Source: Lautropia mirabilis (lineage in GTDB: Bacteria; Pseudomonadota; Gammaproteobacteria; Burkholderiales; Burkholderiaceae_E). Taken from it: a DNA stretch of 64,000 nt. Each line of letters starts with the position of its first letter. Within the stretch, counting starts at the first letter, position 1. The notes beneath the pieces are model-generated. The model made no database searches. It was not told the origin of the DNA and saw nothing but the letters and a program-made list of their open reading frames with translations. Positions 56,285 to 64,000 of this stretch are shown here, in pieces. Made by a program: the position numbers and the translations under genes. Location: the NCBI RefSeq assembly GCF_900637555.1, contig NZ_LR134378.1, positions 1,374,001 to 1,438,000 on the forward strand. Direction: 5' to 3'.

Positions 56285-56536
56285 GGGTCTATTGGTCCCG
56301 AAGGTTCGGCACTGAACAGAGGGTACAGTGCTCATACTATAGGAATCGGTCCGGTTCACGGGTGTGTACCCGTATGGCCTGATCCGGTCATTGATGTCGT
56401 TTGCTGTGGTGGCTTGCAGGCCCGGGATGCGGGGCTCTGCGGGCCGGGTTTCGTCACGCGCCTGGCAACGGCTGCCTCGGCTTCGGTCAGGAAGTCACGC
56501 CCCCGGTGACGGCTGCCCCGGCCTCGGCCGGGAAGA

Positions 56537-57226
56537 TCAGTCCTGCCCCGTTTCAGGTGTGCCGGTGCCGTACAGCCCGTGCCGCCGGATATAGGCCTCC
56601 ACGCCCATCGGCAGCAGTCCGCTCACGGGCTGGCCGGCGGCCAGCTGCTTGCGCAGCTGCGTGGCCGACAGCGGAACGGGCGGCATCCGGAAGAACATGA
56701 TGCTGCCGGCGGGCGTATCGGGCAGCGAGCCCGTGCCGCGCGCCGCCAGCAGTTTCTCGATGTCGGGCGGCAGGTCGGACAGGGGGACGCGCTCGCGCTG
56801 CGTCACGGCGAGGTGGGCGCAATCCAGCAGGTGCTGCCAGTCATGCCAGGTGTCGAGGTTGCGGAACTGGTCGCTGCCCAGCACCAGGATCAGCGCGTCG
56901 TCGGGGCCGTAGTGCTCCCGCAGGGCTTTCAGCGTGTCGATCGTGTAGCTGGGACCGTTGCGGTTCACTTCCTGCTCGTCGATCTTCCAGTGGCTGGCCT
57001 CGGTGCTGGCGGGCAGGGAGGCGATGGCCAGGCGCAGCATGGCCAGCCGATGGCGTCCGTCGGCCTGGTTGCCGCCTTTCTGCCAGGCATGGCCGGCCGG
57101 GATCAGCACCAGCTGGTCCAGCTTCAGGGCGGTGATGGCCGCCTGGCCGAGGGCCAGGTGCGCCATGTGGACGGGATCGAAGCTGCCGCCCAGAAGCCCG
57201 ATGCGACGACGCCGGCCGAGACTCAT
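56537..57226 (-). CDS. nadD: Nicotinate-nucleotide adenylyltransferase
   Basis: This is a 229-residue enzyme making nicotinate adenine dinucleotide from NaMN and ATP in NAD biosynthesis. The nucleotidyltransferase motif is [15 protein letters not shown] (the usual G before HL is Ala). The second signature is [37 protein letters not shown] is also typical. The start codon overlaps the hemF stop by four bases, with no separate ribosome binding site, implying translational coupling. Confidence 0.95.
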   Translation of the reverse strand: MSLGRRRRIGLLGGSFDPVHMAHLALGQAAITALKLDQLVLIPAGHAWQKGGNQADGRHRLAMLRLAIASLPASTEASHWKIDEQEVNRNGPSYTIDTLKALREHYGPDDALILVLGSDQFRNLDTWHDWQHLLDCAHLAVTQRERVPLSDLPPDIEKLLAARGTGSLPDTPAGSIMFFRMPPVPLSATQLRKQLAAGQPVSGLLPMGVEAYIRRHGLYGTGTPETGQD

Positions 57227-58182
57227 GCCGATGCCACGCCCAGCCAGTCACGCGCCGGCAGGAAGTCGGTGTAGAGCCGTGCCTCGGGCGTGCCCGGCTC
57301 GGGCTGGTACTGGTAGCGCCAGCCGGCCGTGGGCGGCATCGAGGCCAGGATGGATTCGGTGCGGCCGCCCGAGGCCAGCCCGAACAGCGTGCCCCGGTCC
57401 AGCACCAGGTTGAATTCCACGTAACGGCCGCGGCGCAGCGCCTGGAAGGTGCGCTCGCGCTCGCCATAGGCACGGTCCATGCGCCGCCGCACGATGGGCA
57501 GGTAGGCGTCCAGGAAATGGTCGCCCACGCTGCGCGTCAGCGCGAAGGCCGTGGCGAAGTCCGGCTGGTTCAGGTCATCGAAGAAGATGCCGCCGATGCC
57601 GCGGGCCTCCTGCCGGTGCTTCAGGAAGAAGTAGCGGTCGCACCAGGCCTTCATGGCCGGGTAGTGCTCGGGGCCGAAGGGGGCCAGTGCATCGAAGCAC
57701 ACCTGGTGGAAATGCCGGGCGTCCTCTTCCTCACCGTAATAGGGCGTGAGGTCCATGCCGCCGCCGAACCACCACACGTCCTGCTCGGCCGGCGTGGGGG
57801 CCAGCGCGCGGAAGAAGCGCACGTTCATGTGCACGGTGGGCACGTGGGGGTTGCGCGGGTGCAGCACCAGCGACACGCCCGTGGCCCGCGCCTTGCGCCC
57901 GGCCAGCTGCGGCCGGTTGGCCGAGGCGGTGGGGGGCAGCTGGCTGACCTGCACGTCGGAGAACATCACGCCGGCACGCTCGAAGAGCTTGCCATCGTCC
58001 AGCACGCAGCTGATGCCGCTGCCCTGGGTGGGGCTGTCGGGCTCGCGCTGCCAGGCATCGCGCAGGAAGCGGTCTCCGCCGATGTCTTCGAGACCCGCCA
58101 CGATGCGGGACTGCAGCCCGGCGAACCAGGCGGCGATGGCGTCATGTTCGGCCGGAGAAGAAGGCAGGGCCGTGGAGTTCAT
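57223..58182 (-). CDS. hemF: Oxygen-dependent coproporphyrinogen III oxidase
   Basis: This is a 319-residue aerobic HemF, converting coproporphyrinogen III to protoporphyrinogen IX in haem synthesis. Blocks seen are [47 protein letters not shown]-like ([17 protein letters not shown]) and [20 protein letters not shown]. Length agrees with the family (about 300). It sits 113 nt after purD and overlaps nadD. No strong ribosome binding site precedes ATG 58182. Confidence 0.96.
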   Translation of the reverse strand: MNSTALPSSPAEHDAIAAWFAGLQSRIVAGLEDIGGDRFLRDAWQREPDSPTQGSGISCVLDDGKLFERAGVMFSDVQVSQLPPTASANRPQLAGRKARATGVSLVLHPRNPHVPTVHMNVRFFRALAPTPAEQDVWWFGGGMDLTPYYGEEEDARHFHQVCFDALAPFGPEHYPAMKAWCDRYFFLKHRQEARGIGGIFFDDLNQPDFATAFALTRSVGDHFLDAYLPIVRRRMDRAYGERERTFQALRRGRYVEFNLVLDRGTLFGLASGGRTESILASMPPTAGWRYQYQPEPGTPEARLYTDFLPARDWLGVASA

Positions 58183-58295
58183 GATGATTGTTCTGGGGAT
58201 GAGTTGCGGGGAAGGGGGACGCGGCCCGGGATCCGAGGTCCGACGCCCAAGGCCCGAGGCAGGCGAGGGTGTCTGCCCCGGTCGGGAAAGCCTCC

Positions 58296-59627
58296 TCAGG
58301 AATGGCGCTGGTTGGCCGGCAGCCCCAGGTGGCCGATGTCGCTGCGGTACTGCATGCCGTTGAAGTGGATGCCGCGCACACCTTCATAGGCACGCGTCTG
58401 CGCCATCTTCAGCGAGTCACCCAGCCCCGTCACGCCCAGCACTCGGCCGCCGCTGGTCACCACGTCCTGGTCCTTCTGGGCCGTGCCGGCGTGGTAGACG
58501 AAGAGGTCGCCCCCTTCGGCATTGCCGTGTGCCGGATGGCCGGTGATTGCGTCTCCCAGCTCCGGATGGGCCGGGTAGCCGGCTGCGGCCAGCACCACGC
58601 ACAGCGCGCTGCGGCGATCCCACTCGGCCTCCACCTGGTCCAGCCGGCCGTCAATGCCGGCCTGGATGAGCTGACCCAGCGGCGTCTTGAGACGGCTGAG
58701 GATGGCCTGCGTCTCGGGGTCACCCAGCCGGCAGTTGAATTCCAGCGTGTTCAGGCTGCCATCCTTGCCGATCATCAGACCCGCATACAGGAAGCCCGTG
58801 AACGGCGTGCCCTCGTCGGCCATGCCGCGGATGGTGGGCAGGATGATCTCGCGCAGCGCGCGCGCATGGATGTCGGGCGTGATGACAGGCGCCGGCGAAT
58901 ACGCGCCCATGCCGCCGGTGTTGGGGCCCTGATCGCCGTTGAGCAGGCGCTTGTGGTCCTGGCTGGTGGCCAGCGCCAGCACGTTGCGGCCATCGGCCAT
59001 CACGATGAAGCTGGCTTCCTCGCCGGTCAGGAAGGCCTCGACCACGACGCGCGCCGTGTCCTTGCCGTCCTTGCTGCCGCCGGTGAAGTCATCGCCCAGG
59101 AACTGGTCGACGGCCGCATGGGCCTCGGCCACCGTCTGGGCCACCACCACACCCTTGCCGGCCGCCAGGCCGTCGGCCTTCACCACGATGGGCGCGCCCT
59201 GACGGGTGATGTAGTCCTTGGCGGCTGCCGGGTCGGTGAAGGTCTCGTAGGCGGCCGTGGGGATGCCGTGGCGCTTCATGAAGGCCTTGGCGAAGTCCTT
59301 GGACGCTTCCAGCTGGGCCGCCGCCTGCGTGGGCCCGAAGATGGGCAGCCCCTGCTTGCGGAAGGCATCGACAATGCCCTTGGCCAGCGGTGCCTCGGGG
59401 CCCACCACGGTGAAGGCCAGATTCTCGCGTCGGGCAAACAGCGCCAGAGTCTCGATGTTGGTGACCGGCAGGTTGCAGATACCGGGCTCCAGGGCTGTGC
59501 CGGCATTGCCGGGGGCCACGTAGACCGTCTCGAAGGCGTGCGAGCGGGCCAGAGCCAGCGCGATGGCGTGCTCGCGTCCGCCGCCACCCACCACCAGGCA
59601 TCGTTTCCGGGCTGTCATGTCGTTCAT
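58296..59627 (-). CDS. purD: Phosphoribosylamine-glycine ligase
   Basis: This is a 443-residue ATP-grasp enzyme of purine synthesis, joining phosphoribosylamine and glycine. The N-terminal [21 protein letters not shown]-grasp blocks [19 protein letters not shown] and [18 protein letters not shown], and the metal-site [13 protein letters not shown] are diagnostic. ATG 59627 overlaps the yebC stop by four bases. ATG 59618 (MTARKRC) is an alternative. It is translationally coupled to yebC. Confidence 0.97.
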   Translation of the reverse strand: MNDMTARKRCLVVGGGGREHAIALALARSHAFETVYVAPGNAGTALEPGICNLPVTNIETLALFARRENLAFTVVGPEAPLAKGIVDAFRKQGLPIFGPTQAAAQLEASKDFAKAFMKRHGIPTAAYETFTDPAAAKDYITRQGAPIVVKADGLAAGKGVVVAQTVAEAHAAVDQFLGDDFTGGSKDGKDTARVVVEAFLTGEEASFIVMADGRNVLALATSQDHKRLLNGDQGPNTGGMGAYSPAPVITPDIHARALREIILPTIRGMADEGTPFTGFLYAGLMIGKDGSLNTLEFNCRLGDPETQAILSRLKTPLGQLIQAGIDGRLDQVEAEWDRRSALCVVLAAAGYPAHPELGDAITGHPAHGNAEGGDLFVYHAGTAQKDQDVVTSGGRVLGVTGLGDSLKMAQTRAYEGVRGIHFNGMQYRSDIGHLGLPANQRHS

Positions 59628-60352
59628 TCCTCGTCGATGACGGCGTTGGTGTAGACCTGCTGCACGTCGTCGACGTTTTCCAGCGCGTCCAGGATCTTCT
59701 GCATCTTCACCGCATCATCGCCGGTCAGTTCCAGCTCGTTCTGCGGCTTCATGGTGATCTCGGCCACCTCGGCCTTCAGGCCGGCCGCCTCCAGCGCCGT
59801 CTTCACGGCGATGAAGTCGCCCGGCTCGGTGATGACTTCCAGCGAACCGTCGTCGTTGGACAGGATGTCCTGCGCGCCGGCTTCCAGGCCCACTTCCATC
59901 AGCTTGTCCTCGTCGGTGCCGGGGGCAAACACGAGCTGGCCGCAGTGCGTGAACTGGAAGGCCACCGAACCGTCGGTGCCCAGGTTGCCGCCGTGCTTGG
60001 TGAGCGCGTGCCGAACGTCTGCCACCGTGCGGGTGCGGTTGTCGGTCAGGCAGTCGATGATGACCGCCGCGCCGGCCACACCGTAGCCCTCGTAGCGGAT
60101 TTCTTCATAGTTGACGCCTTCCAGACCGCCCACGCCGCGCTGGATGGCGCGCTGCACCGTGTCCTTGGGCATGTTGCCGTCAGCGGCTTTTTCCATGGCC
60201 AGCCGCAGCCGCGGGTTCATAGCCGGGTCGCCGCCGGCCATCTTGGCGGCCACGGTGATTTCCTTGATCAGCCGCGTGAAGAGCGCGCCGCGCTTGGCGT
60301 CCTGGCGGCCCTTGCGGTGTTGAATGTTGGCCCACTTGGAATGGCCTGCCAT
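59624..60352 (-). CDS. yebC: YebC/PmpR family protein
   Basis: This is a 242-residue YebC-family protein, known as a transcription regulator and, in recent work, as a factor helping ribosomes at proline-rich stalls. The start [15 protein letters not shown] is the invariant family N-terminus, with GAGGA eight bases upstream of ATG 60352, so the longer frame is rejected. [32 protein letters not shown] and the ending [11 protein letters not shown] are typical. It is the first gene of the minus-strand housekeeping run. Confidence 0.95.
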   Translation of the reverse strand: MAGHSKWANIQHRKGRQDAKRGALFTRLIKEITVAAKMAGGDPAMNPRLRLAMEKAADGNMPKDTVQRAIQRGVGGLEGVNYEEIRYEGYGVAGAAVIIDCLTDNRTRTVADVRHALTKHGGNLGTDGSVAFQFTHCGQLVFAPGTDEDKLMEVGLEAGAQDILSNDDGSLEVITEPGDFIAVKTALEAAGLKAEVAEITMKPQNELELTGDDAVKMQKILDALENVDDVQQVYTNAVIDEE

Positions 60353-60747
60353 GCTCGGATCCTCTGGGGGAAGGGCGGTTGCCTGTGGCCGGGGCGTGAC
60401 GCTCCGCCATGGCAAGCCGCAGGGTTCACAATGATCTACATCGGCACGCCGCATGCCGCCGGTGAAGCGGGGGTGCGAGCGCGCGGCATCCGGGTACTCT
60501 GGTCTAAGATAACCGGTTGGGAGCAGCCCCGTCAGGCCCGTGCAAGAGCCACCGGGACAGGCATCCCGAATGCCCTGGAAGGGGGTGCACGGCCCATGGG
60601 GATGCCCTGCGAGGCCGCCTCATCCCTTTCCAAGCGCGCGATTTTACCATTCAGCCGACCGTTCGCCCCGCGTCCTGCGCCGGTGATCGGCCCTTCCTGC
60701 GGCGTCTTCTGCGGCCGCTTCCGGCCCATCCCTTTCCGGAGCCTTCG
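60353..60747. other. Divergent intergenic region yebC / DUF853 gene
   Basis: This 395-nt gap should hold promoters for both directions. TAAGAT (60505-60510) is a possible -10 for the rightward gene but lacks a matching -35. No gene or strong hairpin was recognised. Confidence 0.4.
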
Positions 60748-62364
60748 ATGTCCGACACCCTTTCCCCCCTGCTGATCGGCAAGAACGACACCTTCGAGGC
60801 CGTGCTGCTGCCGGCGCTGGGCAACCGTCACGGCCTCATCACCGGTGCCACTGGCACCGGCAAGACCGTCACCCTGCAGCGCCTGGCCGAACAGTTCTCG
60901 GCCATCGGCGTGCCGGTGTTCATGGCCGACGTGAAGGGGGATCTCACCGGCATCTCCCAGCCGGGCCAGATGAGCCCCAAGCTGCAGACCCGGCTGGAGC
61001 AGCACGGCCTGCCCACGCCGCAGTTCACGGGCTTTCCGGTCACGCTCTGGGATGTCTATGGCAAGCAGGGGCACCCGGTTCGCGCCACCATCTCCGACAT
61101 GGGGCCGCTGCTGCTGTCGCGCATGCTGGGCCTCAACGACACGCAGGAAGGCGTGCTCAACCTCACCTTCAAGGTTGCGGATGACAACGGCCTGCTGCTG
61201 CTGGACAGCAAGGACCTGCGCGCCATGCTGCAGTACGTGGGCGAAAACGCCAGGCAGTTCACCAACCAGTACGGCAACGTCTCGTCGGCATCCATCGGCG
61301 CCATCCAGCGCAACCTGCTCACGCTGGAGCAGCAGGGCGCCGAGCGCTTCTTCGGCGAGCCCATGCTGAAGCTATCGGACATGATGCGCACCGCCCCGGA
61401 TGGGCGCGGCGTCATCAACATCCTGATGGCCGACCAGCTGATGAACGCGCCCAAGCTCTATGGCACCTTCCTGTTGTGGCTGCTCTCGGAACTCTTCGAG
61501 CAGCTGCCCGAGGTGGGCGACCAGCCCAAGCCGAAGATGGTCTTCTTCTTCGACGAGGCGCACCTGCTGTTCGATGACGCGCCCAAGGCGCTGCTGGACA
61601 AGATCGAGCAGGTGGTGCGCCTGATCCGCTCCAAGGGCGTGGGCGTCTACTTCATCACCCAGAATCCGCTGGATGTGCCCGAGAGCGTGCTGGGCCAGCT
61701 GGGCAACCGCGTGCAGCACGCGCTGCGCGCCTTCACCCCGCGCGACCAGAAGGCCGTGCGCACCGCGGCCGAGACCATGCGCGCCAACCCCGCGCTTGAT
61801 ACCGCAAAAGCCATCTCCGAGCTGGGAGTGGGCGAAGCCCTGGTCTCGTTCCTGGATGCCAAGGGCACGCCCGGCATCGTCGAGCGCGTCTGGATCGCCA
61901 CGCCGGCCTCCCGCATCGGTCCGGCCACGACCGAAGAGCGCCAGGCCCTGTTGGCTGCCTCGCCGGTGGCCGGCGTCTACGAGCAGGCTGTTGACCGTGA
62001 ATCCGCCTATGAAGTGCTGCGCGACCGGGCTGCCGGTGCGGCAGCAGGCGGGGCAGGCGCCTCCAAAGGCGGTGCGAGCGGTGCCGGTGGCATGGATGGC
62101 TGGGGCAATCATGGCGGCAGCGGCCAGGCCGGGGCACAGACGCAGGGCAGCGCCGGATCGGGCGGCTTCCTGCAGGATGCACTGGATGGCCTGCTGGGAG
62201 GCGTCAGCGGCAGCACCACCAAGAGCAGCGGCAAGACGGCCAGCCGTCGTAGCGATTCCGTGCTGGAAACCGCTGCCAAGAGCATGATGCGCTCGGTGGG
62301 CTCGCAGGTCGGTCGCGCGCTGGTGCGCGGCATTCTGGGCTCGCTCACCGGCAAGAGCCGCTGA
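60748..62364 (+). CDS. DUF853/YjgR HerA-like P-loop ATPase
   Basis: This is a 538-residue P-loop ATPase of the DUF853 (YjgR) family, related to HerA/FtsK-type translocases. ATG 60748 follows GGAG by seven bases. Walker A is GATGTGKT (residues 33-40). [14 protein letters not shown] is the family hallmark. Walker B is [12 protein letters not shown], with [32 protein letters not shown] as the sensor region. A Gly/Ser/Ala-rich linker (about 430-490) joins a basic C-terminal segment. The cellular role is unknown, and DNA processing is inferred from HerA. The stop overlaps the next start by one base. Confidence 0.9.
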   Translation: MSDTLSPLLIGKNDTFEAVLLPALGNRHGLITGATGTGKTVTLQRLAEQFSAIGVPVFMADVKGDLTGISQPGQMSPKLQTRLEQHGLPTPQFTGFPVTLWDVYGKQGHPVRATISDMGPLLLSRMLGLNDTQEGVLNLTFKVADDNGLLLLDSKDLRAMLQYVGENARQFTNQYGNVSSASIGAIQRNLLTLEQQGAERFFGEPMLKLSDMMRTAPDGRGVINILMADQLMNAPKLYGTFLLWLLSELFEQLPEVGDQPKPKMVFFFDEAHLLFDDAPKALLDKIEQVVRLIRSKGVGVYFITQNPLDVPESVLGQLGNRVQHALRAFTPRDQKAVRTAAETMRANPALDTAKAISELGVGEALVSFLDAKGTPGIVERVWIATPASRIGPATTEERQALLAASPVAGVYEQAVDRESAYEVLRDRAAGAAAGGAGASKGGASGAGGMDGWGNHGGSGQAGAQTQGSAGSGGFLQDALDGLLGGVSGSTTKSSGKTASRRSDSVLETAAKSMMRSVGSQVGRALVRGILGSLTGKSR

Positions 62365-63344
62365 TGCCTGTCTCTCGCTGGAAGCCCGAGCATCTCGGGC
62401 TCTTCTATGGCCTGCTGGGCTCCATGCTGTTTGCCTGCAAGGGCATCCTCATCAAGCTGGCCTACCGCCATGGTGTCAGTACCGAGACCTTTCTGGGGCT
62501 GCGCATGATGTGGGCTGCCCCCTTCTTTGCCTGGGTAGCCTGGCGCAGCGACGGTGCGGCGCTGCGCCGGCGCTGGCACAGGCAGGCCCCGGCAGGCGCG
62601 ACAGGACTATCCGACGACGCGACGCCCCGCGCGGACAGCGTCTGGCGCTCCGGCGATGTCTGGCGCGTGGCGGGCCTGGGCTTTTCGGGCTATTACCTGG
62701 CCAGCTACCTGGACTTCCTGGGGCTGCAATACGTCTCGGCTGGCCTGGAGCGGGTGCTGCTCTATCTGGGCCCCACCTTCGTGCTGCTGCTGTCCGTGTT
62801 CTGGCTCAAGCGCCCGGTCAGCCGCACCCAGTGGACGGCGCTGGGCGTCAGCTATCTGGGCGTGATCCTCGTCTACCTGCACGATCTGGACGGCAGTCTG
62901 CAGGTCAATGTGCCGCTGGGTAGCGCGCTGGTGCTGGGCAGCTGTCTCAGCTATTCCTTCTACCTGGTGGGCGCCGGCGAGATGGTCCGCCGCCTGGGAC
63001 CCATGCGGCTGACAGCCTGGGCCAGCCTGGTGGCCTGCGTGCTTTGCGTCACCCAGGCGCTGCTGGTTGGTGGGGGCGACCTGTTTCGCCAGCCGATCGA
63101 AGTGCAGGGCATTGCCCTGATGACGGCCATCTTCTGCACCGTCTTCCCGCTCTTTCTGACCACGGCCTCCGTCAATCATCTGGGGGCAGGCAAGGCGGCG
63201 CAGGTGGGCATGATCGGTCCGGTCTGGACCATCTTTCTGGGAGCCGTCGTTCTGGGGGAACCCACGGGCGGCCTGCAGATCGTGGGCACGGCTGTCGTCA
63301 TCCTGGGTGTGCTGATCCTGAGCCGTGCTGCCACCCGGAGGTGA
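62364..63344 (+). CDS. EamA/DMT-family transporter
   Basis: This is a 326-residue inner-membrane protein with about ten membrane segments in two EamA repeats. Repeat one begins FYGLLGSMLFACKGILIKLAYRHG and contains SAGLERVLLYLGPTFVLLLSVFWLK. Repeat two contains LGSCLSYSFYLVGAGEMVRRLG and ends AAQVGMIGPVWTIFLGAVVLGEP. A charged loop of about 35 residues (75-108) is inserted after helix two. Substrate is unknown, and members export or import small metabolites. It is coupled to the DUF853 gene by a TGATG overlap. Confidence 0.88.
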   Translation: MPVSRWKPEHLGLFYGLLGSMLFACKGILIKLAYRHGVSTETFLGLRMMWAAPFFAWVAWRSDGAALRRRWHRQAPAGATGLSDDATPRADSVWRSGDVWRVAGLGFSGYYLASYLDFLGLQYVSAGLERVLLYLGPTFVLLLSVFWLKRPVSRTQWTALGVSYLGVILVYLHDLDGSLQVNVPLGSALVLGSCLSYSFYLVGAGEMVRRLGPMRLTAWASLVACVLCVTQALLVGGGDLFRQPIEVQGIALMTAIFCTVFPLFLTTASVNHLGAGKAAQVGMIGPVWTIFLGAVVLGEPTGGLQIVGTAVVILGVLILSRAATRR

Positions 63345-63474
63345 TGCCGCAATTTTGCAGCCTGAGCATACGGTAGGACACTGGCAGACTTGCGCAGCAG
63401 GACTGGGCAACGCTTGGGCCCGATGAGGCCGCGGCGTTCACCCTTCCATCCATCCAAACGGAAAGAATCCCACC

Positions 63475-64000
63475 ATGACCGATCGTCGTTTTGCCTCCGT
63501 CGCCCGCGTCTACGGAGAAGCCGGCTGCCAGCGGCTCTGGCAGTCCCATGTCGTCGTTGTCGGCATTGGCGGTGTCGGCTCCTGGGCTGCCGAGGCGCTG
63601 GCGCGCAGCGGCGTGGGGCGCCTCACCCTCATCGACCTGGACCACGTGGCCGAGTCCAACATCAACCGCCAAGTTCATGCGCTCACCAGCACGCTGGGCG
63701 CGGCCAAGGTCGAGGTGATGGCGCAGCGCATCCGCGACATCTCGCCCGACGTCTCCGTGCATCCTGTCGATGAATTCATCGAGCCCGGCCAGGAAGAGAA
63801 GCTGATCCCTGCCGACGCGGATCTTGTCATCGACGCCATCGATGCCGTGGCGGCCAAGGCGTCGCTGATTGCCTGGTGCGTGGCGAACGGCAAGCCCGTC
63901 ATTGCCTGCGGCGCAGCCGGTGGCCGCACCGATCCCCTGCAGCTGCGGGTGGAAGATCTTTCCCGGACCACAGGGGATGCGCTGCTGTCGGCCGTGCGTG
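63475..64000 (+). CDS. tcdA: tRNA threonylcarbamoyladenosine dehydratase (3' truncated)
   Basis: This is the first 175 residues of an E1-like (ThiF/MoeB fold) protein, cut by the window end. The start MTDRRFASVARVYGEAG is typical of TcdA/CsdL, which cyclises t6A37 to ct6A in tRNAs. The ATP-binding Rossmann motif is VVVGIGGVGS (residues 27-36). LIDLDHVAESNINRQVHA contains the Arg-Gln active segment, and DLVIDAIDAVAAKASLI follows. GGAAAG precedes ATG 63475. The frame is open to base 64000. It lies 130 nt after the EamA gene. Confidence 0.92.
   Translation, partial: MTDRRFASVARVYGEAGCQRLWQSHVVVVGIGGVGSWAAEALARSGVGRLTLIDLDHVAESNINRQVHALTSTLGAAKVEVMAQRIRDISPDVSVHPVDEFIEPGQEEKLIPADADLVIDAIDAVAAKASLIAWCVANGKPVIACGAAGGRTDPLQLRVEDLSRTTGDALLSAVR

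Overview
The window is high-GC bacterial DNA with short intergenic gaps. It looks like a betaproteobacterium of the order Burkholderiales. The main evidence is the conserved gene run yebC-purD-hemF-nadD-rsfS-rlmH-maf-rng on the minus strand, together with the H-NS type, the GlpS/GlpT-like ATPases and the PilY1 proteins. A Lautropia-like member of the Burkholderiaceae is my best guess, but that is inference from gene content, not a database match.

Left end (1-13.7 kb): four head-to-tail pilY1-like genes (the first cut by the window edge) encode type IV pilus tip adhesins. They fall into two sequence subgroups, copies 1-2 and copies 3-4. 13.7-21.6 kb: a ypfJ-type zinc peptidase; an ABC importer made of two GlpS/GlpT-like ATPases and one fused permease with no binding protein; and tex, facing the importer across a hairpin-rich gap. 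21.8-22.2 kb: a tRNA-Ile(CAU) gene interrupted in its anticodon loop by a 289-nt group I intron with an Azoarcus-like core. 22.7-24.6 kb: an H-NS-like protein, a DUF4136 lipoprotein, and a gap holding a strong terminator that faces the minus strand.

24.7-34.6 kb: fumC; a tiny Gly/Pro-rich lipoprotein; a Cpx-like envelope-stress module (Spy/CpxP-like protein, small membrane protein, CpxR-like regulator, CpxA-like kinase) bracketed by an 18-bp direct repeat; rhlE; a GntP-family symporter with a promoter and candidate operator; and gluQ. 34.8-41.2 kb: a secreted RHS/YD-repeat protein with a C-terminal DUF2235 (Tle1-like) lipase domain, followed by two small membrane proteins of shared architecture that are candidate immunity proteins. 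41.4-52.7 kb: a DUF456 protein, trhO, then dnaE overlapping an envelope polysaccharide operon (msbA, a family 2 glycosyltransferase, a fusion of O-antigen ligase and LgtF/WaaE-type glycosyltransferase, and a further glycosyltransferase).

52.7-60.4 kb is the conserved housekeeping run on the minus strand. 60.7-64.0 kb holds a DUF853/HerA-like ATPase, an EamA transporter and a truncated tcdA.

The most notable items are the tRNA group I intron and its unusual insertion point, the RHS-lipase with paired membrane-protein genes, the tandem pilY1 array, the degenerate ATPase pair, and the ligase-glycosyltransferase fusion. No CRISPR array, transposase, rRNA or prophage was seen.
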